The position numbers and the translations under genes are program-made. A stretch of DNA of 64,000 nt from Dugong dugon (Eukaryota; Chordata; Mammalia; Sirenia; Dugongidae), in contig CM057464.1 in assembly GCA_030035585.1 (NCBI GenBank), forward strand, positions 32,957,365-33,021,364, in the 5' to 3' direction. This document shows, piece after piece, positions 9,903 through 21,171 of this stretch. Position 1 is the stretch's first letter, and each line of letters starts with the position of its first letter. A model generated the notes under the pieces. That model was not told the DNA's origin and did not search any database. It worked only from the letters and a program-made list of their open reading frames with translations.

Positions 9903-10246
9903 GTTAGTTACCGTTTAGTTGGCTCTGACTCATGGTGACCTTATGTATAACAGAACAAAACATCCGATTCCTGCACCATCTTCATGATCATTGGTATGTT
10001 GTGACTATTGTGTCAATCCATTTCATTGAGGGTTTTTATTGTTTTCATTGGCCCTCTACTTTACCAAATATGATGTCTTTTTCTAGTAATTGGTTTGTTC
10101 TAAAGATATGTCTAAAGTAAATGGGTTGAAATCTTGCCATCCTCGCTTCTAAGGAACATTCTGGTTGTATTTAAGACTGATTTGCTCATTCTTTTGACAA
10201 TCTACAATATATTCAGTATTCTTTGCCAGCATCACAGTTTGAACTA
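9903..10246 (-). mobile_element. RTE-type LINE fragment reaching into the RT ORF
   Basis: The antisense 3' end ('tgttagttaccgtttagttg', 'cctgcaccatcttcatgatc') is followed by sequence matching the C-terminal coding part of the RTE ORF ('tctactttaccaaatatgat', 'tgccatcctcgcttctaagg', 'cattctggttgtatttaaga'). It extends further 5' than the other RTE copies here, about 340 bp. Stops are frequent, so it is a dead fragment. Confidence 0.7.
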
Positions 10247-11317
10247 GGAACAACCTTTCCTAAATTCCTGTACAGTTAAAACCCAAGGATTCTTGACAAT
10301 CCCAAGGAAATGGAAGAGGAAAAGTAGAACTAAAAAAAAAAAAGAAAAAAAAAGATTGAGCTTGGACTCCCCACCAACCCTGGATAATGGGTGATGAACC
10401 AGACTTTATTTGTTCAGAAGGGTTATTTGGTACCCGAGCATTAGGAGAAATTCATACCTGTTACTTAAGTAACACTATTCTTGTATGAATAACTTAAAGT
10501 GTCTGCTTATTTGCTTAAGATAAGTTCCTAGAAATGAATTTACTAAAAGAGGATCCAAACAGTTTAAAGCTTTTGGTATATATTGACTGTCAACTCTTAT
10601 TTATAAGTTTTTGTATTTTTCAGGTCCATCAATTCTTCTATTTATCCCTCAAGAAAGGTTGTTAGGGAAAAGAGGAGAAGTAAAATTAGCCAATCTAATT
10701 GATCATTAAGCATAATTGACCATTAAGTATAAATTTCCATTTATAGTCTACTCTATTCCAGAAGACTTCAATTACTGGATTGCTTTAGGCCAGCAAAAAT
10801 CATTCTGATTCTCTTCCCTCCATGCCTGCATCTTTAGGTCTAAAGACACTTAAAGACCTACCTCTATGATTCTTGCCCATGGCCACGTGGAGGCCATTTG
10901 GGGTTCACCAACCAAATGGGAAGCAGCTGCCTTGCCCTCCACTTGCCTGTGATACACTATGAGTTTTCCCTTCAGTAGTTATCATAGAGAACCCACTAAA
11001 CCATCATACTTAATTTTTAGAAGATTGCTGGGTCAAGAAAGATCCACCCTTGACCACAGTTGTGTTTAAATCAAGAAGAGTTAATGATATTCAGAATTCC
11101 ATGCCCCAGATACCAGTAAGAAAGAGGTTGTGACAGAAAATGCTTAATTTCATTATTCCTCCTCGTAGCCTTATAATTAAACAATCTCTTATTAGAAGCT
11201 TTGTAAAGTTCAGCTGAAGTGTTTTCTCATGCTGTCTTTTTCTTTCTCTTCTGCTTTGTAAATTATAATGGTAGTCCTTTATACCTATATATTTGCTTTA
11301 CGATTTTCAAGCCATCT
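10247..11317. other. Unique sequence
   Basis: Nothing recognisable apart from an A-rich run (about 10330-10356). No supported exon. Confidence 0.5.
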
Positions 11318-11462
11318 TCATGTTAATCTCATTTCATTCTCACAACTCCAAACTTGGAACATTCAGAATTTAAACAACGTACTTAAAGTTATTCAGCTGG
11401 TAAGCAAGCAGATCAGAAACTCAGGGTCTCCTTTCTGACCCTGCAGTCAAGATTCTTTTCTT
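11318..11462 (+). repeat. MIR fragment
   Basis: 'ttaatctcatttcattctca', 'aaagttattcagctggtaag', and 'gatcagaaactcagggtctc' follow the 3' half of MIR. The 5' half is not visible. Confidence 0.6.
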
Positions 11463-11699
11463 GTCTCTATGACATTATTCCTACCAGGAACCCCTTAACC
11501 CCCAATCTAAAGTTAGTCTGCCAGAACACTGAATGGAAGCATGGATTAACCATCCCTTAGAACTAAAGGCTTCTTCTAAAGTCAAATTTTGAAGATGAGC
11601 AATTTAGGGAGGAGGGTTTAGCAAAGGTAGAATTTTCCTTTTAATTCTCATACTATGAATTTACTTGTTTTTGGAAGAGTAACTGTAAATGTTCATGAC

Positions 11700-12170
11700 T
11701 TATAATCTCAAAAAAGATTTCAGAAAAGCTAAATGTCTATCAGCAGATGAATGGATAAACAAAATGTGGTACATGCACACCGTGGAATATTACTCAGCCA
11801 TAAAAAGAAATGAATTTCTGATACATGCCACAGATAGATGAACCTTCAAAAAACATTATGCTGTTTGAAATAAGATAGTCACAAAAGGACAAATACTGTA
11901 TGATCCTACATATATGAAATAGGCAGATGTATAGAGACCAAAGCTTATTAGTGGTTACCAGGGGTGGGAGTGATGAAGAAATGGGGAGTCATTGCTTAGG
12001 GAGCACTGAGCTACTGTTAATGGTGGTGAAGTAATTTGGAAACAGATAGTGATGTTGGTTGCCTAACATGACTACTGTAATCAATGCCACTGAATTGTAC
12101 ATGTAGAAATTGTTGAATTGGTGAATGTTTCATCATATATATTTTTACCACACACACACAAAATGATTTC
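11700..12170 (+). mobile_element. Older L1 3' end (L1M-type)
   Basis: 'gaatggataaacaaaatgtg', 'tggaatattactcagccata', 'acaaatactgtatgatccta' and 'agtggttaccaggggtggga' are the ORF2 end and 3' UTR of an L1M-type element. It ends at about 12130-12170 with 'tgaattgtacatgtagaaat' and an ACACACACACA run. It is more diverged than the elephant-lineage L1s in this window. Confidence 0.75.
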
Positions 12171-12219
12171 ATCCATTTACAATGATGGATATTTACAATA
12201 ATGTCAGTTGATATGAGGA

Positions 12220-12355
12220 AGGCAGCAAGATACTGTGTAAAAAGTATAGACTATGCGTTTAAACCCAGCTTTGCCACATACTAGCTGTGTGACTGAGAAG
12301 TTGTTTATTCTCCCTGGACCTTACTTTCTTAATTTTTATTATGTAGATAATATTT
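12220..12355 (+). repeat. MIR, 5' part
   Basis: 'agactatgcgtttaaaccca', 'ctagctgtgtgactgagaag' and 'ctccctggaccttactttct' match MIR. Its 3' part continues at 12877-13030 after the inserted repeat. Confidence 0.7.
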
Positions 12356-12876
12356 GTCTTAGTTATCTACTGCTGCTATAACAGAAATACCACAAGTGGA
12401 TGGCTGTGACAAAGAGAAATTTATTCTCTCATAGTCTAGGAGGCTAGAAGTCCAAATTCAGGGTGCCAGCTCCAGGGGATGGCTGTCTCTCTCTGTTGGT
12501 TCTGGGTGAAGGTGCTTGTCATCAATCTTCCCCGTCCAGGAGCTTCTCAGAGCAGGGACCCTGGATCCAAAGGATGCATTACTCTCCTCGCTCTTGTTTC
12601 TTAGTAATATGGGTCCGCATGTCTCTCTGCTCACTTGTCTCTTTTATATCTCAAAAGAGATTGGCTTAAAACGCAACCTAATCTTGTAGATTGAGTCCTG
12701 CCCCGTTAACATAACTGCTGCTAATCCCACCTCATTAACATCATAGAGATAGGATTTACAACACATAGGAAAATCACATCAGATAACAAAATGGCAGACA
12801 ATCACACAGTACTGGGAATCATGGCCTAGCCAAGTTGACAGATATTTTGGGGGGACATAATTCAGTCCATGGCGAT
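12356..12876 (+). mobile_element. Unnamed dispersed repeat inserted in a MIR
   Basis: A 520-bp unit runs from 'cttagttatctactgctgct' to 'gggggacataattcagtcca'. The first 300 bp recur at 63697-64000 with high similarity, and part resembles 24176-24450. The opening resembles a common mammalian repeat ('ctgctataacaaaatacc ... acagaaatttatt'), whose family I cannot name with confidence. The MIR on either side shares a TTTTTAT-GTAGATAA motif, which may be a target duplication. It contains a 68-codon chance frame. Confidence 0.6.
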
Positions 12877-13030
12877 ATTTTTATGTAGATAAAATTATTA
12901 TGTAGATAATATGTAGATAATAGCAATTACCTGGTAATGTTGTGTTAGCAATAGTATGTATCTCTAATACTCAGAACATCACCAGCTCATAGGCAGGTGT
13001 TCAATAAAAATTTGACGAATGGATGAAATA
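12877..13030 (+). repeat. MIR, 3' part
   Basis: The sequence resumes the MIR interrupted at 12355 ('tagcaattacctggtaatgt', then 'taggcaggtgttcaataaaa' and 'gaatggatgaaata'). Confidence 0.6.
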
Positions 13031-14284
13031 AATTAGAGATAATTTAGGGTCCACCTCGCATAGAGCCTGTAGCCTAGTGAAAACAACAAGGGCTGTCAGC
13101 TATCAAAAAGTCTACAGAAGCAATAGATGCTAATAAGTTTCCCTAAAGTAACCTGGCAATATAATAAAAATATATATGTGTGAAAGAGTTGATTTGTTTT
13201 ATTATTGTGAAACCAGTCCCAGTTCTGTTTCTGGTCATTTACGAAACCAGAGGGGAAGAAAGTATCTTTTAGATCATCTTTAAACATGATTAAGAGAAGG
13301 GACTTTACCCCAGTCTTCCTCATGCTTTCTGGCTGACAAGTACAGGCTGGCTGGAATCCGGTGGGTTTGTGAAGTTCAGGCCACTGGTACAGCAAGATTG
13401 CACCACATTTGTAAACCTTGTGTAAGTAAGCTTACAATGCAGCATTGTCTTCCCTGCCTCAGGGCATGAATGATTGTCTGGAAGAGTTTCCTCCTTGCCA
13501 TTAGGGAATCTGGGGTAGCCAAGACTGCAGTGCAGCACAAAGCAGAAATAAACCGTGGGATCCCAACCTGTTTGCCAAGTGATTTACAAATGTGTTTTCT
13601 TAAAGAATAAGCATAACACATAATCGTGTATAGATTATGTCAAGGAACGTTTCATGACTATAAAATACCCACATCATATTCAAGTAACTGTTTCACATCT
13701 GCCTGATAGGATCTTAGATCAATTTTTAGCTTTATCCAAATGCATTTAGGTAAACTAAACAAACCTTGATTTCCTGATCTTTGCTTTATACCACATTTAT
13801 CCAGTTCTTATTTTTTTCCTTGACAGACCTGCAACCTGTTTTGAACAGCATTAGAAACTCTAAAAGTAAAGTGCATTTGGAAGATTTCCAATGAAGTAGT
13901 TAAGGGGGGGGGGGGGCAGGAGTGAAGAATAGGGGAGAAGGCATCTTGTATTTTTTTGATATTTCACAGTGCTCTGAGAGATGGAGAGTGTGTAGCTTTC
14001 AAATAATGAATCAAATAATCATAGGCCTAGTGAAATCATCTGGTCTAGTCCCCAGGCTTCAGACAACTAAATACTAAATCCTTTTAAGACATATAACAAT
14101 GATTATTTTTTGACTTGAAGATCTCCAAGGCATTGCTCTCTGTCTCAGTAGCCTGACTTGAGGGTTAAGAATTTTTTCCTATGTCTAATGCAAACTTCTC
14201 TTGTTTTCTAAATAAATATGGAAAGTAATTGAGCAGTCTTCTTGTGTCAGACAAGCAGATCGTAGACCCAACGCCCGTTCCTCA
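13031..14284. other. Unique sequence with a poly-G run
   Basis: No repeat or exon recognised. A run of 13 G at 13904-13916 could be a sequencing or polymerase slippage site. Confidence 0.5.
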
Positions 14285-14710
14285 TTTTTCCCTTGTCTGC
14301 CTCTACTATAGAAGCTGAGAAAGTTAAAATACTTTCCCATCTTCCTTTGCAGTTAGAGGTGATGGTGTGAAAACTCAGGCTAATGTTAAATGGATGAATA
14401 TCTGTGGGATCAAGGGTCAGGGCTCTGGATAAATTTTTTGTTTTGTTTTCCTGATAAAACATAACAAATATATCTGGTGACACCATTTTTCCTTTCTTCT
14501 TGTCTTAAATGAAGATGTGATGTCTGGAACTATGGCAGCTGTCTTAGAGCCATGAAGGAAAGCCCAAGAGAATCGCAGAGACATTTCCCTACAGTTTTGA
14601 GCCATTGAACTGATACCAGCAATCACCAACCTTCAAACTTCTAATAAGAAAAATTCACTCCTATTCCATCACTATAGTTGGGTTTTCTATTATTTGCAGT
14701 TGGTCACAAG
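14285..14710 (+). repeat. Old dispersed mammalian repeat, family not named
   Basis: 'cccatcttcctttgcagtta', 'gataaaacataacaaatata', 'gatgtgatgtctggaactat' and 'gggttttctattatttgcag' match in order a very common mammalian dispersed repeat. A second copy of the same family lies at about 21740-22110. I recognise it but cannot assign its name. Confidence 0.45.
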
Positions 14711-14939
14711 ACTATCTGAAACACATCCGCTAAAAGATTTCAGAAACATAAAGAAGAAACATAAATCCATTCACATCCTCAAGGCAGGCTCTGTTCTCCC
14801 ACTGCACTTCTATAAACTCCTGTCCACAGTCAGGCTCATGAAGGTATTTGTTCCTTTTTTGCTTTTCTGTATTCATTTGGGGTATACCTCCCTCCCTCTC
14901 TGCTCCCATCCTTAAGTCAATCCCTTCCTTAAAGACACG

Positions 14940-15127
14940 TACTTGCCTGTAAACCAAACCAAACCCATAGCCGTTGAGTCGATTCTGACTCATAGCGACC
15001 CTATAGGACAGAGTAGAACTGCCCCATAGGGTTTCCAAGGAGCAGCTGGAGGATTCAATCTGCTGACCTTTTGGTTAGCAGCTGAGCTCTTAACTACTGC
15101 ACCTCTAGGGCTCCATACTTACCTATA
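14940..15127 (-). mobile_element. AfroSINE, A subtype, with target duplication
   Basis: The SINE occupies about 14952-15115, from AACCAAACCAAACCCATAGC to 'acctctagggctcca'. Flanking TACTTGCCTGTA (14940-14951) and TACTTACCTATA (15116-15127) are a 12-bp duplication with two changes. The element is complete. Confidence 0.85.
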
Positions 15128-16431
15128 GCTTTTCCTAAAAACTGTGCTCTATACCATGGTTTTCCAGTAAGGCACTTATGTGTGGTCTCTGTGTTGTCTA
15201 GACTATCTTTCACAGTCTCAACTTTAATTACTTTATCCCATTTACATTTGTTAGACCACATTCCCTGATTTGTGTGTGTGTGTGTTGGGGAGGCACAATA
15301 ATAAAATTTACTCAGTTTCTTTTAGTTCCGTATCGGTTTGAAAAATAAGGCCATTGCCCATTCCTGTTTTAGCCTCTTCACAACACCAATTCTAGAGTGA
15401 TAGTACAGTTCATCTGCTTCTCAGAGTCCTTCTCCTAGAAACTCAAAGGACAAATATATAGAACAAGATGAAGAAGCTACATTAATAACCATTGGTTACT
15501 TGGAAAATGTCATGCAGCATTAGTTCATCATTCTAAGTAACCATGGACCTTCTATAAGGAGGAGTTGCCATAAGGAAATGGTTCTGGCTCCAGAAGTTTC
15601 TTTACAGTCCTACCCCCATTAATGCGAACTTTTTTTTCTTTTTAAATAAGACTCTATTTCTCACTAGTCAGAGTCAGAAAAATTATCCCTAGAGGGAAAA
15701 ATAGTTACTAATTAAAATAAGATGCTCTGATTCTCATGGAATATATTTGTATATGCATGGTACATCTTTCATCTTTATAATATCTACCATGTGTAAGTAT
15801 ATATGGTTGAGAAAAACCTCTCTGTTGACTATCTTTTACCTTCACTGTGGAAGATGGTGCACATATTGGAATTAGAACTTCCAAATAATGAACTCTTCTT
15901 CTTAAAGCAATTGACCCTTCAAAAAGCCCAGTTGCCTGGTGGCTGTTGTTGAGTCAGGTGGGTCACACTTCAAAGAGCAACATGTGATTTCTCAAATAGC
16001 TTCTTCCTGCTCGGCAGCTGGCTCGGCAGTGCATGTCCAACACTCACTCAACTGAGCTTTAATTTCCGCTTGTGAAAGCCAAGGCAAGATGCCAGCACAT
16101 CCCAAATAAAAATCCTCCGAAAGTTCCCAATTTAAACTTCTCCCTTTACCAAAGGAATATATTAGGAACAACAACATAATTCTTATTAATATTAAATTAG
16201 TGTGCATAAAACAGAAACCTCTAAGGAGGTTCTCAGCTTACATATACAGGGAAGAATCATTTTCCACTTTTGAGTTTGGACTTCAGATAATGCTCTTAGT
16301 TATGGTTTCATAAGAAGATTTTAGGGACAGTCCTTCATGTGATTGGCTGAAGCAGGTCTTTCTTTCATTTTGGCAGAACCACACTTATTTCTGTGTTTAT
16401 TTTGTAATCCATGTCAGTGGTCATGGGTTCT
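15128..16431. other. Unique sequence
   Basis: A short (TG)n run lies at about 15270-15286. No repeat family or exon recognised. Confidence 0.5.
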
Positions 16432-16552
16432 TTATTTGTTTAACAAATATTTCAAAGGATTTATTGTCTGCTAGGCATTAAACTAGGCATTGAGATCCAT
16501 CAACTAACAAGATTGCCATGGTCCATGTCCTCACAGAGCTTCACTCTGTACT
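16432..16552 (+). repeat. L2-type LINE 3' fragment
   Basis: 'acaaatatttcaaaggattt', 'tgctaggcattaaactaggc' and 'catgtcctcacagagcttca' match the conserved 3' end of ancient L2-type LINEs. Confidence 0.55.
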
Positions 16553-16802
16553 GTGTATAACCCTGATGCTGGACTGCAGGCCATTTGCAAATATGGGGAA
16601 ACTGGTGTGCTCATCCATAGTCAGGGATACAAGCAAGATAATTACTGTGTGAAATCAAGAAAACTTTATTGGACATCATTAAAGTTAGAACTGATACACT
16701 TGCCCTGGTTGGGTTATAACCATTTTTTCCTAGTAAAATAGAGGGTGGGCAACTGTTTTAGAACTTTTCAAATTCTGAGTTTTGCTTAATTTATATATGA
16801 CA

Positions 16803-17193
16803 TCCACCACCAGTCTGTCAGTTTGTTACATTGTTGTGGCTTGCATGTTGCTATGATGCTGGAAGCTATGCCACCAGTATTTCAGATACTAGCAGTGTCA
16901 CCCATAGTGGACAGGTTTCAGCAGAGCTTCTAGACTAAGACTAAGAAGAAAGGCCTGGTGATCTACTTCTGAAAATTAGGCAATGGAAACCTTATGGATC
17001 ACAACAGAATACTGCCCGATACAGTGCTGGAAGATGAGCCCCTAGGTTGGAAGGCACTCAAGATACACAGTGGCTGTAACAATAGACTCAAACATACCAA
17101 TGATCATGAACGTGGTATAGAACTGGGCAATGTTTCATTCTGTTGTACATAGGGTCGCCATGAGCTAGAACCAAACTGATGGCAACTAACAAG
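16803..17193 (+). mobile_element. RTE-derived non-autonomous element (CCACCACC start)
   Basis: It begins CCACCACCAGTCTGTCAG and runs through 'gctggaagctatgccaccag', 'gacaggtttcagcagagctt', 'aaggcctggtgatctacttc', 'gtgctggaagatgagcccct' and the shared 3' end 'tcgccatgagctagaacc' with a 'ggcaactaacaag' tail. It is about 390 bp. Four other copies lie at 17.9, 21.2, 25.0 and 38.4 kb. No coding capacity; it must have relied on RTE machinery. Confidence 0.8.
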
Positions 17194-17484
17194 AAGTATT
17201 ATTACATAAAATCTTGTTTGTATTTCATACATAGTGATGTCCTTGTTGACCAGTCATCTGGTTTGTGTTTTCCAGAAGCGGGGATGGATTTGCCCTATTC
17301 CTTCCACATTCTCTCATCTAGTTTCTCCAACTTGGAAGGCACAAATCTATCAGACATTTGATTCAGAATTCAGGTGAGACTGAAGTTAGAGACCATAGAA
17401 AAAAAAGGTCAATTACCTGGTCCATGTGGGCTTTGGCTTCATGTTGATCTGTATAAAATAATACCATCAGGAGCCAATCTAGAT

Positions 17485-17706
17485 TAACATCCTGGGAGGC
17501 AGTGAGGATAATGGGAAGAACCTGGATTTTGGCATCACCTTGGCCACTTTTATGTGATCTTGGGCAAGTTACTTGAACTCTGTGATTCTTGGTCCTTTTA
17601 TCTTTCGAATAATATCTATCACATAGAATTGTTGTGAGAATTAAAATGGGATTGCTTATATGAAGTGCTGTAGACTTTGTAAAGGGCCTTAGCATGTACA
17701 GCAATA
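17485..17706 (+). repeat. MIR element
   Basis: 'gaacctggattttggcatca', 'tgatcttgggcaagttactt', 'tagaattgttgtgagaatta' and 'gaagtgctgtagactttgta' follow MIR in order; nearly full length. Confidence 0.8.
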
Positions 17707-17922
17707 CCTTGAAATGACTACTGTGTATCCATTTACTTAGGGTGGGTGTGTTCTAATTTATTCCAGTCTCTTCCATTTTAAAAAGTTAATAATGGTGACC
17801 AAGCACTGGTGATTAGATGCTTTAACTCAAATATGAAATGCCATTTCCACTTACGTTTATTTGATAAAAGCATAACACCTGGCCTTGACTAACCTCAAGC
17901 AACTAAAGAAATGCTATAACCC

Positions 17923-18271
17923 ATGCTCCCAGAGGGGGCAGTGGTGGTTCAATGATAGAATTCCCCCTCCATGTGGTAGACCAATTTGATTGCTGGCCAA
18001 TGCACCTCATGCACAGCCACCACCCATTTGTCAGTGGAGGTGTGTGTGTTGCTACGATGCTGAACAAGTTTCAGTGGAGCTTCCAGACTAAGACAGACTA
18101 GGAAGAAAAAATCAGCCAGTGAAAACTCTGTGGATCACAATGGTCCAATCTCCATTCCATCATGGGGATGGCACAAGGCCAAGCAGCTTTTCGTTCTATT
18201 GTGCATGGGGTCATCAAGAATTGGGGGCCCACTCAACGGCAGCTAACACCAATAACAATGCTACCCAAGAG
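17923..18271 (+). mobile_element. Chimeric SINE: tRNA-Gly-like head on an RTE-derived tail
   Basis: Positions 17938 to about 18006 match tRNA-Gly (GCATTGGTGGTTCAGTGG type) almost throughout: 'gcagtggtggttcaatgat', 'agaattc', then after a small deletion 'ctggccaatgcacc'. After a 10-base joint the sequence continues at CCACCACCCATTTGTCAG as the RTE-derived element, in shortened form, to 'gcagctaacaccaataaca'. Imperfect flanks ATGCTCCCAGAG (17923-17934) and ATGCTACCCAAGAG (18258-18271) suggest that head and tail entered together. The B box is decayed, so this is not a working tRNA gene. Confidence 0.7.
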
Positions 18272-18986
18272 AGAACTGGAAATATTGGTAAGCTGCACTA
18301 ATGTCTACCAGTCTACAGTAGTGGGTGATCTCTAATCAAGGGGAGGTGCTAAAAGTTATTAGAATTCTAAAATTTTCAAGCTACCTAAAAACTTTAGAGG
18401 TCACTTGAACAATTTCTGTTTTAAAGTAACAAGGCAGTTTCTTACATATTAAAATTAGCATGCTTTATAGTCCTATTTTTCATCTTTCTTGTACTTTCGT
18501 GACAAAGAGAATTGTCAGTCAAGAGGAGCAAGCACTTGTAAGTGCTTGTAACTTATTTGCTAATTGATTAACACTATCTTAAACCACATTTGTAAAAGCA
18601 ACAAGTTGATATATTAAGTTTCATGTCCAAAGTTATAGGGCAGGGAGGGAGCCAGAGAGAGACTTTCATGCTTATTGCCATTAGCCACAAGAGGACATTT
18701 ATTACTTCCTTGAGGAAAGTTGGCCTCAGAAGAGTTATTCATGTTAGTTGGCAGTTTCCAAAGGTGATTACTGCTTTTAGCCTTGGACTATAGTCATGCA
18801 CAGAATGTTGGAGCAATAATGGTGCAAAACAGTGTCAGACACAATTAAAGAAAATATCCTGACTGCAGGTCCCTTAACATAGTGTCTGCTCCAAGAGAGA
18901 AAGTACAAAACTACCATTCATCTTTCAAAATGCGACTCAAATGTTCCCTCCTCTCTAACGTCATTGGTAATCCCAATCAGAATTAG
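18272..18986. other. Unique sequence
   Basis: No repeat family recognised, apart from the small inverted repeat at 18529-18548. Confidence 0.5.
18529..18548. repeat. Short inverted repeat
   Basis: CAAGCACTT and AAGTGCTTG are perfect 9-base arms around a 2-base centre. It is too short and lacks a T run, so I do not call a terminator or RNA from it. Confidence 0.8.
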
Positions 18987-19150
18987 TAGTTTCCCTGCTG
19001 GCACAGGGGTTAAGAACTCAGTGCTAACCTAAAGGTCAGCAGTTCAAATCCACCAGCTGCTCTTTGGAAACCGTATGTGGCAGTTCTACTCTGTCCTATA
19101 CGGTTGCTATGAGTCAGAACAAACTCAATGGCACACAACAACAACAACAG
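18987..19150 (+). mobile_element. AfroSINE, A subtype
   Basis: It runs from a diverged head ('tttccctgctggcacagggg') through 'ggtcagcagttcaaatccac' and 'tgctatgagtcagaacaaac' to an ACAACAACAACAAC tail. A B-type copy follows within 10 bases in the same orientation. Confidence 0.85.
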
Positions 19151-19155
19151 TTTTT

Positions 19156-19366
19156 TATGGGGTCACTGGGTGGTGCAAACAGTTAACATGCTCAGCTGCT
19201 AACAGAAAGGTTGGAGATTTGAGTCCACCCTGAGACACCTCAGAAGAAAGTCCTGGCAACCTACTTCCAAAAAATCAGCCGTTGAAAATCCTGTAGAGCA
19301 CGGTTTGACTGTGACACACATGGAGTGGCCATGAGTTGGATCAACTCGATGGCAGCTGGTGATACT
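19156..19366 (+). mobile_element. AfroSINE, B subtype
   Basis: 'ggtcactgggtggtgcaaac', 'tttgagtccaccctgagaca', 'cagaagaaagtcctggcaac' and 'catgagttggatcaactcga' mark a complete B copy of about 210 bp. Confidence 0.85.
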
Positions 19367-20249
19367 GGTATAGCTTTTTATACCTTGGAGTGCTAGATAG
19401 TCAAATTTATATTTAATAGGATATCCACCTCCTCTGCTAGATTTTGAATTCCCTGAAGAAATAAATCTGGTATTGTTCTGATTTATTACCCCCAGCACCT
19501 GAGTGATGTCTTAGACAAAAGGAGGACAAAACAAATCTTTGCTGGCTTAAATGAAAGCCCTGCACTCACTTAAAAAACCCCAACTATAGTATTTGCCTCA
19601 CCCCACACCATGTTTTAAAATTACAAACGAACATCTATATACAAAGAAGGAAGATGGAGAGGGTTGGTATTTGTATTCTCAGTCCAATGCACACACCATA
19701 CCAAAAGAGAGAATTTGATTCCCTTCTTGAGCTGAGACCTTGGATCCAATTTAATTTGATCCCCAAGTGACCAAGCTGATTGTCAGCTCCAGCCTCTCTT
19801 CGAAGTCAACCTTAATCCCTCATAATTTGCCATGAAATTAGTGGAGTTGTCTATTTTCAGCAAGAATAGCGTGGGTCCTGTTCAAACCTCCCCAACCCTT
19901 ATTTAGGCAAGGCCAGGATGGGGTTGGTGGCACTGCAGAGGAGCAGGTGGAGTGAAGATTAGAGCACGTGGTGGAAAGGGCTGCAGCAGGCAGGCAGCTG
20001 GTGAGATCCCAGGTGTGTATGAGTTGGCAGGGGTACAAAGAGAGGGGAGCTGCAAACAGCTCCAAGTCCCTGGGCTGTGCAGCTGCTTGTTTGGCACTTG
20101 CTTAAGATCCAACTATAGTGTTGATGGGCAAAACCCACTCCTTGTAGCAAGGAAACATAAAAGTCCTCGGGTGAGCTGTGGGCCCCACCCCTTCCAGGCA
20201 GCAGGTTGGGGGACACAGGCTTGCCCACTGACTCCCTTTCTTTTTTTTT
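19367..20249. other. Unique sequence, moderately GC-rich at 19.85-20.2 kb
   Basis: The GC content rises around 19850-20220, and overlapping frames of 69-128 codons occur on both strands. None shows a recognisable domain, and the longest minus frame runs into the old L1 from 20250. I treat them as chance. Confidence 0.45.
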
Positions 20250-20660
20250 AATAGGCTTTTTTCCCCTTAGATTTATTTTATTTTTTCTATTTTTTACTGT
20301 TGTAAAAATATAGGTAACAATATTTGCCAAGTCAACATTTTTCATTTGTACAATTCAATGAAGCCAGTTAAATAAATCATGTTGTGCCACCATCACCATC
20401 ATCCATTGCCATATTTTCCATCCCCATAAACAGAAACTCAATGCAAGCTAAACATAGATTTCCCTCCTTTCTTTTCCATCCCGTTCCTGATAATCACTGG
20501 TAAACTCTGATCTCTATACATTTGCCTATTCTAAGTGTTCCATGTTAGTGAGATCATACAGTATTTGTCCTTTTGTGATTGACTTATTTTACTCAACATA
20601 ATGTTTTCAAGGTTCATCCGTATTGCAGCATGTATCAGGACTTCATTTCTGCTTACTTCC
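20250..20660 (-). mobile_element. Old L1 3' end (L1M-type), antisense
   Basis: 'tatagttgtgc'-like and 'caccatcaccatcatccatt', then 'gatctctatacatttgccta', 'cagtatttgtccttttgtga' and 'ttcaaggttcatccgtattg' are the antisense 3' UTR and ORF2 end of an L1M-type element. It is heavily diverged. Confidence 0.7.
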
Positions 20661-21171
20661 CACTGTGACTTGTGCTAAATGAGCTCCCTTTTATACTTCG
20701 TAACCTCCAAACGCCTAATCCAGCCCACAACAGGTATAGCCTTTCTGTTTTCCAAAGACTGCCCTTGGATGATCAAGCAAAAGATACTTATTTTCTTTCC
20801 ATTCAGGGGCCTATTCTCCAGAATATGTAGAAATTAAATGAAAAAATCCCTGAGCTAGAGAGCCAGTCAACTGGCAGAGATATACTCTGGGAAAAAACAG
20901 GCTCAAGGCCGAGAGGCAAAAATAAATTATGATCCCTGCTGCTGGGCTGTGGGCACTCATGTAAACAAATTCATCACAACAAGCCCTTCTTAATCTGTTT
21001 CTGTCCCACTGCTAATTGCGTCTGTGGTTTTTGCAAGACGGAATACTGAGGCTAGGGTTTCAGATTTGGTTGAATTGTGGAGCTTGTGTTGATCTTGGAG
21101 AACAAAAGGAACTGCTGGCCACAGATCTGAGTGACTGTTGTTCATGCAAGGTGGAAGAGCAATCTCTCTCA
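20661..21171. other. Unique sequence
   Basis: No repeat or exon recognised. Confidence 0.45.

Noticed and set aside
12356-12876. Endogenous retrovirus LTR
   Set aside because: I see no TG...CA ends with matching short inverted repeats and no adjoining retroviral coding sequence, so the class is left open.
13904-13916. Poly-G run as a functional element
   Set aside because: Isolated homopolymer, also seen at 52600-52611; more likely slippage or assembly noise. A single run cannot make an intramolecular quadruplex.
17938-18006. tRNA-Gly gene
   Set aside because: The B box and anticodon arm are decayed and the sequence continues directly into an RTE-derived tail. It is a SINE head or pseudogene.
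19838-20345. Overlapping frames in the GC-richer patch, possible exon
   Set aside because: No protein resemblance, frames on both strands, and the longest one enters old L1 sequence.
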